Of a DNA stretch of 64,000 nt, positions 22,101 to 32,218 are shown in pieces (positions within the stretch are counted from its first letter, which is position 1; each line of letters opens with the position of its first letter). The stretch is from Micromussa lordhowensis (lineage: Eukaryota > Cnidaria > Anthozoa > Scleractinia > Lobophylliidae): the NCBI GenBank assembly GCA_964020085.1, contig OZ026601.1:28508118-28572117 (forward strand). The letters are read 5' to 3'. The notes beneath the pieces were generated by a model that worked only from the letters and a program-made list of their open reading frames with translations, was not told where the DNA came from and did no database searches. The position numbers were made by a program, and so were the translations under genes.

Positions 22101-25100
22101 CCACAATTTTCTTACCAACTACGTGGAAGAGAACGCGATAGTCTTACCTGGAAGGATACCAGGATTCAAGCGAGATGATGTTCAAGTACTGTCCTCGAAT
22201 GAAACAAAGATTAGTGTCTGGCGCGTGTACACTGATACTTGTAAAGCTTCTGATGAACAAGCAGTATGTTACAGCAAATTCGCTGACATGTGGCAACAGT
22301 TCCATCCAAATGTTGTTGTTTCAAAACCAATGTCTGACCTTTGCTTTACCTGTCAGCAAAACACGACTAAGCTTTTGCGCGCAGCAAACCTACCCGAGCA
22401 AGAAAAATCGGACTGTATTAGAGCCCAGCAAGATCACTTGGACTGTGCACAGCGTGAGAGGGAATTTTATAGAAGCACTTGTTCGGTCGCGGCAACAACT
22501 TTCAAGCGCATAGAAGCCGAGACAAACTTCAACGAAAGCCGCGAAGCTTGTTCTTTTGATGGCACCATGCACTACGCATTTGATTACGCACAGCAGGTCC
22601 ACATTCCTAGTAATCCAATGCAGCCGGGTCCCATTTATTTTAAGACTCCCAGAAAGTGTGGCATTTTTGGAGTCTCCTGCGAAGCAGTTCCCCGTCAAAT
22701 TAACTATTTAATCGACGAGGCTGGCGCTGTTGGGAAAGGAGCTAATGCAACGATTAGCTATGTCCATCATTTCTTCGCTCGGCATGGACTGGGAGAAAAA
22801 CATGTACACCTTCATGCGGATAACTGTTCTGGACAAAATAAGAACAATTATTTCCTCTGGTACTTTGCGTGGAGGATTGCGACAAAACTCCATCAGTCTG
22901 TCAATTATTCTTTCCTCGTGGCAGGGCACACTAAATTTGCACCTGATCGATGTTTTGGGCTGCTCAAGAAATCTTACAAGGTCACGTTCATTTCATCACT
23001 GTATGAACTAGCCCGAATGGTTGATAACTCAAGCAACACAGGAGTAAACAAAGCCCAACTTGTTGCAACGCACGATGGACGCACCATTGTACCTGTATAT
23101 GACTGGGCAACATTTCTTGGACAATATTTCAATAAAATCCCAAACATTAAGAAATTTCATCATTTCCGTTTTTCCATTGAGCGACCTGGAATTGTTTACT
23201 GCAGAGAATTTGTTTCATCGCCTGAACAGGAATTTACTTTGTTGAAAAACCGTGCTGTAATTCCACCGGCTTCAATTCTCCCACAGAAGATCCAACCAGA
23301 AGGCCTGAGTGAGGAACGTAAAAACTATTTATTTAGGGAAATACGTCAATTTTGCAGACCAGGAACTGAAAACTTAGTTGCCCCAGCCCCATAAGTTTCT
23401 AGCAAAGAGACAAAACCTTTGGAAACGTGTGTTTTAATTGTAGTTATCTTACTTCATAATTAGTAAATACACACTAGTATTGAAGGTCTTTGTAGTGTTC
23501 TCTCAAAATAGCCTTGCGTTTTTATCAATTTTGTAAATTTTAGGAAATAAAATGAGTGTTATTGCATATTGTTGTTACAGTAAATTGAGATGGACTAGAC
23601 TACCTTTCTTTCAATTCGAAAAAAAGGGAGACAAAAATTAATCGAAAAATGCGTGATGGATCCTTCATAGTTTTTTATTTCGCGTCACCTAACACTTTTC
23701 TGACTTTTTACCGCCTCACGCATTTCTTACAAAAGCGTCATGAAGAATCTTCCCTTTCGTTTATAATTTCGAAAGCGCGCGAGAAAAAAACTAATGAGAA
23801 CGAAAGATTAATGCTTCGTAGTTTTTTCCTTTTCGTGCCGCTTAACACTTTTTGCCGCCTCGTGCATTTCTTATTAGAGCATCATCAAGCGATTTCTCTT
23901 GCTTTTATCATTTCGAAAGCGCGCGAGAGAACAATGAGAACGAAAGATAATATTAATAAATAAATAAATGCTTAAATAGATAAATGCTTCGTAGTTTTTT
24001 TTCTCTTTTTGTACCGCCTAACACTTTCTGCCGTCTCGTGCATTTCTTATTAGAGCATCATCAAGCGATTTCTCTATCATTTCATTTTTTTATTACTAAT
24101 AACATGTCATTCCTTAATGTTACAACTAGACTGAAGCTGTTTACATCTCATCAGTTACACAATACTTAATTGGAGCGATTGTTAATACTTTGATTCCTTT
24201 CGAATGCAAATCTTTGTGACCTACACTTTGCATTTATTTTTGTCTTAATGTGACGCCACTGCTTCTCTTCATCACTAGCTGAGTGAGCAGGGAATTTGGT
24301 GAAGAGCAAAACTGAAAAACAAAAACGAAAGAGAATGGTTATGTTTATTAATCAAAGATAAAAATTGCACTAGCAAATAGAAAGGGTAAATAAATGTTAC
24401 TGTTCTTACCTTTCAGGGAATTAAGCTTTGTAGTGTCCAGGCATTCTTTATTGTGGGAGCCGTCTGTATTGCTATGTGATAATTCCTCTTTGGAGAAGAA
24501 GTACTGCAGCAGTTTCAGAGCGCACATGTGTCGTTGAATAATGTGAAACACATAACTGTTCCAGTTCATAACCTGCGAGGAATAAACTGCATACTGGTAT
24601 GTCCTGTGCATGAATCCATTGTAGGATACTCAAAAGGTCTCGTAAATAAATTAATTTGAAGCGCTAGTGTTGTGTTTGAGTTGCTGTCTTTTTAAATGAA
24701 GAGTGATTGTCTTTTAGGAAAGGCTTTGATTTGTGAACTCTAAGTGGTTTGATTATGTTCTTTCGAAATAAATTGTGAGGTTTTGAGCGGCTAAAGGAAA
24801 TGCGTACTGGATGACCTGTTACTCTCTATTGTGCATGAATCCATTGTAGGATACTGAAAAGGACTTGTAAATTTCTTAATTCAAAGTGCTTGTGTGTGTA
24901 TGTCCCGCAATAACCTTACAATGTCAACTCCCACATAAATAACACCGGCTGTAACTCTCTCTCTCTTTCAAAAATGTTATTTTATCGCATAGTTCGGTAC
25001 TGACTTATTTCTAGTTGTGGAAAGGTCAAAAGATATAACGCATGTGAAACTTCTCCCAAGTTTAGCGGCAAAAATTTCGGGCATTTGCGAATGTAAATGT

Positions 25101-28100
25101 CAATAGTTTATTTACTGTTTACATGCGAGATTCACAACACTCGTCATTTGCATGCTGCGTAATTCTGCGTATGTTTTGTCTCAACTAATTCTCAAGCTTT
25201 ACCAAGAATTTTAAATTAGGTTATCCGCTTAAACTTTTTGCTCGTTACAAAATGGTGGATTTGAGCGATTTGATGGGTTTTGCGTTGACTTTTACTGCAC
25301 GTTACAAGGAGTCAAGGGTGGAAAGTTCATTTTCGACCGCCCAGCGCCAAGCAGATTTTCACCCACAAATTTGAATCGCCCGGCTTCCAAATCGAACACC
25401 AGATAAATGGAAGATTGATGCTTCTTCTCGTGGCATTCAATCGAAGATCCATTTAAAATCCAAGTGCTAACCACCAAATAATTTTCCAGAAATACACCTT
25501 TCGAAGCGACGATTTCGTGTGCTAAGAGCAACAGTCACGCTGTTCGCTCCACGCTGATTGGATGCATTCTTTACCATCATCCAATCAGCGTGGAGTATCA
25601 GCGTGCCTGCGGATGAGCTTTCAGAACAAACGCAAGTCGTTCGAACGCTAAGTTATCAAGAAGCATTTAAACATCTAACAATAGTTTCGTCAGTTTAACG
25701 GAGGGGCGTTTCAGGGAAGATCAAAACAGCATGGTACAAAATACCTTGTCATAAATTAATCGTGATGTGATGCAGTCGCGGTAAATAAATAATTTGAAGC
25801 GCTCGTGTTGTTTGAGTTGTTTACTTTTTACATGAATGGTGCGTGATTGCCTTTTACAAAAGGCTTGCGATTTGTTTTTGAGTGGTTCACTTCTTAAATG
25901 AATGGTGCGTGATTGCCTTTTACAAAAGGCTTGCGGTTTGTTCTAAGTGGTTTAACTTCAGTCTTTCGTCATTAATATTTGAGGTTCGAACGGCTAAAAG
26001 AAACGTTTTGAGCGGTAAAGAGGAGGCCGTTTGAACGGTGTAGAACAGTAAAGACGAAGTGTTGAACGGTTTACAAACAAACGGATAGAGCTCGCCGTTC
26101 GAACGGGGCCGTTTACAGTGGAAGATTCAAGCGTTTTAAACGGCTGGATTTATTTAATAAACGGGGGAATAAATTAACCAAACGGGCAGAGCTTGCCGTT
26201 TGAACGGGCGGTAAGAAATTTTAAACGAATAAACTAACGTTTCGAACGCTTTTTCCGGGCGTTTAAACGGCATACAAACGTTTATTGAACGCCAAGAGCC
26301 GTTTGAACGGTTAACCCTAATTGCATGTTTTCCCGTGGAAGGTCACATATGATGTAGGCCAGCAGAGTTTTTTTGACACACTAAAATGAGTTTGGAATAA
26401 TTATTGTGGTCAAACACTGTTTTGATTGGTATTAGATTCGGACCTTTAAGTTCAGTGGACGTGATGCTCCTCCGAAATATACAAATTCCATGGTAGTAGA
26501 TGTCTACATCCATGGAATTTGTATACTTAAGACTAGGCTGTCAAAAACGTTGTACCAAAGTGCAGGTTTTTGTTTTGCAATTTGTCTCCAAATAATGTTC
26601 TGGTGATTGCTTTTCGTGAGCCATGTTACATGGAGCCAAACATGCTACAGACTCCAAAATGATAGCTTTGAAGATTGTGAAGTGGATACTGCTAGTCCCT
26701 TTGAAAAAAAATAGATTTTGCTGACCTTGTGAAGAATGCCAAGTCAGTCACAGGATTTTGAATGTGTAGTTCCAGAAAATATCCATGCCCACCCCATGGA
26801 AGGTTAATGGAAATTCAAAGGGGGAGGGGGTTTCATAAGCCAAATTTTTTGAATGAAAGTATGACACTAAAATGGAATTTCCAGAGAGGTGGGGGTATTC
26901 AATTTAAAAAACCTTCCATGGGAGGGGTATGGATATATTCTGGAACAACAGAATGTTTACTAGCTTTTAGGTGTGACCTTCTTCTCAAATACTTCATTTA
27001 GAATTCTTCAAGTGGTCTCCAAAGAGCTCACAAGGCCAGTGCAGTGGAGCTGGCAAATCTCCGCAAGGTATTTGAAGTAGAACTAACTAACTAATGTGCA
27101 GTTCCAGTTCCAGAAAATATCCATAACCACCCCATGGGAGGTTAATGGCAATTCCAAGGGGTAGGGGGTTCAAAGCCAAATTTTTTGAATGAAAGTATGA
27201 CACTAAAAGGGAATTTCTGGAGGGGTGGGGGATTCAATTTGAAAAACCTTCCATGGGAGGGGCATGGATATTTTCTGGAACAACACAATCCTCATCGGCC
27301 CCATGGGGACTCTTAAGGCCGGCCAGGAGATTGCGCCATCCATCCCGGACTTCCACCGATGCTGCCGCAGAAAGAAAGAAAGTTCTGCTACAGTGTATGT
27401 GTATGGCATGAAGCAATGTGAACTGTTCCTAAATGTACTTTTTTACTCTGTAAATTCCCTGTATTCCCTGTACATACACCCAGGCCATTTGGCGTAAGTA
27501 ACCCTAAGCAGAAACGAAATCACTTCAGCACTCGAAAGGCGTTAAATCACTTCGGTATAAGTATCAATAATTTCAAACTCCGTTCAAAGATGTATTTAAG
27601 CCTAGGGCCAAAAAAATATGACAAAAAAGCTATATAAAGAACCGCTAAAAGAGCTCTGATTTATTTCATTTATCTTTATTTTGCAAAACCCCTGTCACAA
27701 TCAATGGGGAATTTTTGCAACGTTTACCCAAATTTTATTATTTAAACCTGATTAAGTTTTTAAGGAAACTGCTGATTATACTTTCTTTACAACATTTTTG
27801 CAGGCTTCTGTTGAAGCAGAAGAAGATGATTTAGAAGTGAGTTGTAGTAACTGTTAGTAGTACATATTAGGTACCATGTTTACAAAGTGCGCCAAGTATG
27901 TTAATGGTGGATTAATTGAATTGATGATTTAACTTGCTCTAAGAAACATTTAAATTAATCATGCACAGCCATATTTTCAAAAGAATTTTACAGCTGATTT
28001 CAGCAAAGTTTCTGTGTCCCTTGGACATGCCTTGACCATGGTACATACACAGAATAGCGGGTTTGTTAAGTGACATAACGTGACCATTGTGAGACATTGA

Positions 28101-28619
28101 TGAAATGCTTATTCTTGATATTAATTATTTCTATGTAAAGATGTATTTTATGGGAGCACTATTTTGAGGCTTTGCTAAAGGAAGTATAACACCAAGTCTA
28201 CTTTAAGTTTATATATAATTTTTTGAAAGAATTCCATTAAATTCCATTAAATTTCATTCAATCAGTTGAATGCAGCACAATCAAAAAGGAAAAAAGATGA
28301 TCGTCCTGTCCAGGCAGACAAGGTACTTATATAAAATATTACTCCTCAATGTAAAGTATTTTACTTGTTAATAGATATAAGATCTGTAATAGCTTGGAAA
28401 ATATGCTTTCATTTATATTATGTTAAACTGTTTAAGTCTTGACAAAGGAAGTAAACACCAAGCCTACTTTTAGCTTCTATCTAATTTTCCTTTTTGGATT
28501 TTCATTGAATTTTATTCAATTAGTTCAATGCAACACAGCCAAGACAAAAAAAAGATGCTCCTCCTGCCCAAGCAGACAAGGTACTTTTCTTAGGTTGAAT
28601 CTCTAGATAACTTTGTTAG

Positions 28620-28656
<37 letters not shown>

Positions 28657-29986
28657 CAGTGGGCCGTACTCTCCTGTATGGCCCACTAAAATTTAAAGTT
28701 GGTTCTGTTGCAAAACTGTTTTGTTACATGTATTTATCGCCAACTGTTCTTGACCTTTATAGCAAGTAAGAGTTTAAAACTTTCAGTCTCAATTATTATG
28801 TGTATTATGAATAATTGGAAATTTGATGCTGGGGATTTATGCACAATTCCACAGGGCTCAAAATAATTTTTGAACGGTGGCCGGTCGTGTTGACAGCTGA
28901 TTTCAGCAAAGTTTCTGTGTCCACTGGACATGCCTTGACCATGGTACATACACAGAATAGCGGGTTTGTTAAGTGACATAACGTGACCATTGTGAGACAT
29001 TGGTGAAATGCTTATTCTTGATATTAATTATTTCTATGTAAAGATGTATTTTATGGGAGCACTATTTTGAGGCTTTGCTAAAGGAAGTATAACACCAAGT
29101 CTACTTTAAGTAATGATCCAGATAAGAACTACAGCATTTTCTATTGTTCTGCGGCAATAAGCTTTCCCCACATTGAAACGGTTATGTTTTCAGACCAAGA
29201 ATTTATCAACTGATGGAAAGCACGTTTATGAAATAAAATTTATTTAAACTCTATTTTGAAAGGTAGTTTCCTTTGTGTGAAAACATTTCAGCCAATCACA
29301 ACAGTCGTAAACAAAGACAATAAAAGCTTCCAATTTTCCAATGTTCCCCACATAGGATTTCTATGGTATTTAGACTCAGGAGGGATTTTGATGAAAGGAA
29401 AATAGTTGATCAATTAAAGATAAATAAATTTACAGCTACCTGAAGTTTTGTTAGATTTTGCTGATTGAGCCAATCAGAGGTATGATAGAACAATGGCAAA
29501 GTTGTGCAAACGTTAGCACCTTTCTGCATTCCTTGCGGCATGTGCTTTCCTTCTTACATGGACCATTACTTAAGTTTATATATAATTTTTTGAAAGAATT
29601 CCATTAAATTCCATTAAATTTCATTCAATCAGTTGAATGCAGCACAATCAAAAAGGAAAAAAGATGATCGTCCTGTCCAGGCAGACAAGGTACTTATATA
29701 AAATATTACTCGTCAATGTAAAGTATTTTACTTGTTAATAGATATAAGATCTGTAATAGCTTGGAAAATATGCTTTCATTTATATTATGTTAAACTGTTT
29801 AAGTCTTGACAAAGGAAGTAAACACCAAGCCTACTTTTAGCTTCTATCTAATTTTCCTTTTTGGATTTTCATTGAATTTTATTCAATTAGTTCAATGCAA
29901 CACAGCCAAGACAAAAAAAAGATGCTCCTCCTGCCCAAGCAGACAAGGTACTTTTCTTAGGTTGAATCTCTAGATAACTTTGTTAG

Positions 29987-30023
<37 letters not shown>

Positions 30024-30677
30024 CAGTGGGCCGTACTCTCCTGTATGGCCCACTAAAATTTAAAGTTGGTTCTGTTGCAAAACTGTTTTGTTACATATAT
30101 TTATCGCCAACTGTTCTTGACTTTTATAGCAAGTAAGAGTTTAAAACTTTCAGTCTCAATTATTATGTGTATTATGAACAATTGGAAATTTGATGCTGGG
30201 GGTAAGCTCCTTCCCATACAAGGGGGAGTATAAATGCTTCTATTCCCTTCAGTCTTTTCAAATAGGGCAGTATGGGCTGGCCTGATAGGTCTTTGGCTTT
30301 TATGTGGACTATAAATAACTGTTATCAGTACTGTACCTTAGTGTAAGTGATATCGTGGATATGCCAACTGTTATCTATCTACTGTCTATTAAAGACAAAA
30401 AACAGCTTTCTTTGTGTGATAGCCACTTGTATTTAGCTAGCACCTCATATATACACTAGCATTTTAAAATTAATCAGGGAAAGAAATTAAAGGCAATAGA
30501 TCACAGGAAAATGCAATATTGTTCAGTGACAATCACATGAATTTTTTAACATTGTTTTTTTCCCAGACACAGATAAGAGGATGGGCATATGTGCCGGAAG
30601 AGTCATTTAAAGAAGTTAATGTCTTTAATGTGGAAGTATTTAAGGAGGGTCGCACTCGAAGTGGACGAAAAAAGTGA
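16168..30677 (+). CDS. Spliced coiled-coil accessory protein of the 35-kb element (about 475 aa, 15 exons)
   Basis: Proposed exons: 16168-16593, 18204-18473, 18565-18603, 18974-19030, 19244-19306, 19767-19829, 20515-20553, 20777-20809, 27002-27067, 27804-27836, 28266-28322, 28524-28580, 29633-29689, 29891-29947 and 30567-30677 (TGA). Every exon is a multiple of three and every junction is phase 0. The N-terminus is acidic, followed by a basic patch (RRLKRRRKAGEISGRQ) and a compact domain over exons 1-2 that I cannot assign (REWNYPFPPPFLPT; ALLPQHLFDMALNIVEMYED). Exons 4-7 are charged helices (INELQKTVQKEKE, KFLKQENQKLKE), typical of coiled coil. Exons 11-14 are two 19-residue Lys-rich exons, duplicated together. 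The C-terminus is GWAYVPEESFKE...RTRSGRKK. A DNA-binding or transposase-partner role is inference. The intron after 20809 carries a 5.4-kb transposon. Small exons could be missed or extra. Confidence 0.65.
17423..18009. mobile_element. 587-bp TA-flanked non-autonomous element with minisatellite core
   Basis: Termini CAGAATGCAGGGCCA and TGGCCCTGTATTCTG are inverse and flanked by TA, as in Tc1/mariner-type insertions. The interior is a tandem array of ~60-80-bp units built around GGCTCGTTTGGCTCGGCAGTGG, with about seven copies. Two perfect dyads, CCAAACGAGCCGGCTCGTTTGG variants, lie near 17853 and 17960. It sits in intron 1 of the accessory gene. Confidence 0.75.
20980..21250. repeat. Left CCGTTYRAACGG palindrome array
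   Basis: About ten full or half sites of CCGTTYRAACGG occur at 20-35 bp spacing, for example CCGTTCAAACGG at 20984 and CCGTTTAAACGG at about 21108. Confidence 0.8.
21652..23394 (+). CDS. Intact single-exon RNase H-fold transposase (580 aa)
   Basis: An uninterrupted frame runs from ATG at 21652 to TAA at 23392-23394. The N-terminus is Cys-rich (CACSYGSKGGPC, residues 27-38), then VTICKDTFLHLYGLGYSRFR and a basic RTHGNSKRLP segment. A Cys pair sits in SDLCFTCQQN (C231, C234), followed by a Glu/Arg-rich helix with HLDCAQREREFYR. Candidate acidic triad: D303 (SFDGTMHYAFDY), D390 (HADNCSGQNKNN) and D432 (AGHTKFAPD). The second-to-third spacing is 42 residues, exactly as in the spliced transposase of the surrounding element. 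This DUF7869-type core is inferred to cut and join the 5.4-kb element. A poly(A) hexamer follows at 23546. The gene looks potentially functional. Confidence 0.85.
   Translation: MADVHLETEENPNQSIEKTKKFLRDGCACSYGSKGGPCSREFQEETVLSNLNNCLELTSGELDLVILANIQAFTRNESSGSKRSRSTRCSFQFQSVTICKDTFLHLYGLGYSRFRRLKEHYKQHGLFPRTHGNSKRLPSNTLPQRVTENVHNFLTNYVEENAIVLPGRIPGFKRDDVQVLSSNETKISVWRVYTDTCKASDEQAVCYSKFADMWQQFHPNVVVSKPMSDLCFTCQQNTTKLLRAANLPEQEKSDCIRAQQDHLDCAQREREFYRSTCSVAATTFKRIEAETNFNESREACSFDGTMHYAFDYAQQVHIPSNPMQPGPIYFKTPRKCGIFGVSCEAVPRQINYLIDEAGAVGKGANATISYVHHFFARHGLGEKHVHLHADNCSGQNKNNYFLWYFAWRIATKLHQSVNYSFLVAGHTKFAPDRCFGLLKKSYKVTFISSLYELARMVDNSSNTGVNKAQLVATHDGRTIVPVYDWATFLGQYFNKIPNIKKFHHFRFSIERPGIVYCREFVSSPEQEFTLLKNRAVIPPASILPQKIQPEGLSEERKNYLFREIRQFCRPGTENLVAPAP
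23546..23551 (+). terminator. AATAAA poly(A) signal of the nested transposase
   Basis: The hexamer lies 152 bp past the stop codon, followed by a GT-rich stretch. Confidence 0.5.
23640..24085. repeat. Three imperfect ~170-bp tandem units
   Basis: Each unit has TTCGTAGTTTTTT-like, CCGCCT-AACACTTTTTGCCG, CGTGCATTTCTTA and GCGCGCGAGA segments. Copies begin near 23645, 23815 and 23990, the last truncated. It lies between the convergent transposase and BEN genes. Confidence 0.65.
24166..24572 (-). CDS. BEN-domain protein, C-terminal two exons (5.4-kb element)
   Basis: Minus-strand exons 24410-24572 and 24166-24311 join in phase (54 codons plus 1 nt, then 2 nt plus 48 codons including TAA). Together they form a full-length BEN-like domain: ALKLLQYFFSKEELSHSN, a Gly/His-rich turn and LDTTKLNSLK in the first exon, then LLFTKFPAHSASDEEKQW and IKTKINAKC in the second. 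The ALxLLxxFFSxEEL start and the FP...E...W...I..KI..KC end are BEN hallmarks. BEN domains are known DNA-binding modules of chromatin factors. Upstream exons are not resolved; one candidate open stretch is 25292-25531. The gene converges with the transposase within the same element. A role in recognising the element's palindromes is inference. Confidence 0.7.
25546..25598. repeat. Short perfect hairpin
   Basis: CTCCACGCTGATTGGATG and CATCCAATCAGCGTGGAG are inverse copies around a ~12-bp loop. Confidence 0.7.
25780..25960. repeat. ~75-bp tandem duplication
   Basis: ATGAATGGTGCGTGATTGCC and TTTTACAAAAGGCTTGCG-type segments occur twice in a row; a diverged copy lies near 24690-24730. Confidence 0.65.
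25983..26313. repeat. Right CCGTTYRAACGG palindrome array
   Basis: Mirror of the left array, with about ten sites including CCGTTCGAACGG near 26094 and CCGTTTGAACGG near 26189 and 26300, at similar spacing. Confidence 0.8.
26765..26951. mobile_element. ~187-bp MITE, copy 1
   Basis: Termini TGTAGTTCCAGAAAATATCC and GGATATATTCTGGAACAACA are inverse. The interior has ATGGAAGGTTAATGG and a G-run, and ends CCTTCCATGGGAGGGG. Two more copies lie at 27099-27289 and 48013-48204. Confidence 0.75.
27099..27289. mobile_element. ~190-bp MITE, copy 2
   Basis: Same family as copy 1, inserted about 30 bp downstream of the accessory exon at 27002-27067; the two copies bracket that exon. Confidence 0.75.
27990..28834. 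repeat. Duplicated segment A with two accessory exons
   Basis: 845 bp closely matching 28893-30201 once a 459-bp insertion in the second copy is removed. It contains the exon pair at 28266-28322 and 28524-28580. Confidence 0.85.
28893..30201. repeat. Duplicated segment B with two accessory exons and a MITE
   Basis: Direct copy of segment A carrying exons 29633-29689 and 29891-29947. Few substitutions separate the copies, so the duplication is recent. Confidence 0.85.
29111..29569. mobile_element. ~459-bp MITE inside duplication B
   Basis: Present in copy B but absent from copy A, so the empty site is visible. Ends TAATGATCCA and TGGACCATTA are near-inverse; flanks TTTAAG and CTTAAG suggest a short TTAA-like duplication. 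No coding sequence. Confidence 0.75.
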
Positions 30678-30845
30678 AGTGTGAAATGTAAGTGTGTACC
30701 CTTCAGAGATGCTGTTACTCTGGCAAATGGAACAAAACTTCAGTTAAGCTCTGAAGGAAATCAACACAGGGTTTTTCTTTTTTGAATAAGCCATTGTGCC
30801 AAAATGCTGTCTATAAAAGTAGGGTAATTTTGAAGAATAGCTACC

Positions 30846-30893
30846 CAAAAAACCTGTCGGCCGACAGTTGACCAACAGTTGGCCGACAGGTTT
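30846..30893. repeat. Strong hairpin in the 3' region of the accessory gene
   Basis: AAAAAACCTGTCGGCCGACA is followed by its inverse (GTTGGCCGACAGGTTTTTT) after a few bases. If the donor at about 30687 and the acceptor at about 31053 are used, it would lie in a 3' UTR intron. Confidence 0.75.
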
Positions 30894-31119
30894 TTTGAAG
30901 AGCTCTTCTTCACAATTACCAAAAGTAGCATTTCAATTTATAGTTTTTCAATTTGTAATGGCAACCCCTGAGAATTATGATGATGCCTCAATGAAGCTTA
31001 AAAACAAGACTGCAGTAGTAATTACATTCTATTTTTGTTCCTTTTCTTGCACAGGTGGAACACCGTCTTCCAAAGATCTTCTGGAGCTCTGACTTCTGAC
31101 TTTACGGCCTCACTTGTAA

Positions 31120-31125
31120 AATAAA
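31120..31125 (+). terminator. AATAAA poly(A) signal of the accessory gene
   Basis: The first good hexamer after the TGA at 30675-30677. A probable 3' UTR intron (GTAAGTG at 30688, CACAG near 31053) shortens the distance. Confidence 0.5.
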
Positions 31126-32218
31126 GTGAAAATTTTTAATTCATGGCTTCTTCCGTAAACTTATAGTACTTTCAGCTTTAACATTCTTGTTCTAGCATTT
31201 AACAGTCATGCCTCAGCTCTCGTTACTGAGCCTTTCTAAACTAGATTACCTTCCATTTTGTTATCATGTAGCTAAAAATAATGTCACAAATTGACCACAA
31301 AACATTTTTTACTTGAAATCTCAAATATATGCTGAACATGATGTCGCATCTACTTATCTTACCCTAATAACCATGCAATTATCTCACTCTTTCAATCTCC
31401 TGTGGTCTTCATTTGAAGGGAATCGGATAAAACATTTTTTTCCTACAGTACTTCTTTGAAGGAAGATATCAGACTAATGTGCCAGACAGGAATAATTTAT
31501 GGATAGAGATAAATTAATTTCAAACTGTATGTTTTTTGCATTATGCCTGCCAACAAAAATAATAAATGACTGCAACAACTTGGCTATCAATGGCATGCTC
31601 TGTTTGCTGGGCAGAAAATTAACAAACACATCAATGTGGGAAAATTTTAGCTTTGTTAAAACAAAGCCACTTTAATTTGAACCTTGATTATAAAGTTACA
31701 TTCAAAGTACCGTCTGCCTCGCAAAGGTGAGGACATCGCAATTGCCATCTGAAGTCAAACTCAAGCTGGTTCTGTCCTCGTGTACCGGTTCACAAGAGCC
31801 GATACAACAGACCAAACAATAAAAAACAGCTAACCAATGACTTCTAAACAAAGAAAGAACAATCATTCCCTTATGAGCCTGTACACCAGGACAGAACCCT
31901 CAAGCTCATCAAGATAAAAGCAAATGCAAAATAAATAGTTTAGATAAAAAGATTAAAGTAAAATTTGAACTGCATTCCAACAACAATGTCAAAATGATCC
32001 AAAATTAGGGAATTCGAGTTTTTGAAAACGAAGAAGGCAAACGTTAGGGTGGATTTTTGTTTGTTTATGACAGCACATACGCCATGTACGCAACACCAAA
32101 TCAAACTAAGACCTTGACCGCTAGCAAATTCGCGAAGCTCAAGGTAAGAATTGAATAAAATAGGCAGGGCAGTGGATAAATTCTTTCTTAGTGAAACAAG
32201 TAAATTCCTTTAAGTATA
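31126..32218. other. Inner border of right arm: decayed repeat plus ~650-bp insertion, no gene
   Basis: 31335-31545 is a diverged inverse copy of 6760-6975. From about 31550 to 32218 there is sequence with no counterpart on the left. It includes an inverted pair, GGTTCTGTCCTCGTGTAC near 31768 and GTACACCAGGACAGAACC near 31880, which looks like a small MITE. No coding family recognised. Confidence 0.55.

Larger units (their letters stand above)
20948..26346. mobile_element. 5.4-kb transposon with transposase and BEN gene, nested in an intron
   Basis: The ends GTGACCTTCCACGGGAAAAC and its exact inverse are flanked by ATAT (20944-20947, 26347-26350). The perfect inverted match runs about 45 bp, then both ends continue as arrays of the palindrome CCGTTYRAACGG. 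Inside are an intact 580-aa transposase on plus and a BEN-domain gene on minus, converging. The 4-bp AT-rich duplication and the transposase family match those of the host 35-kb element, so this is a same-superfamily insertion within an insertion. Confidence 0.9.
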
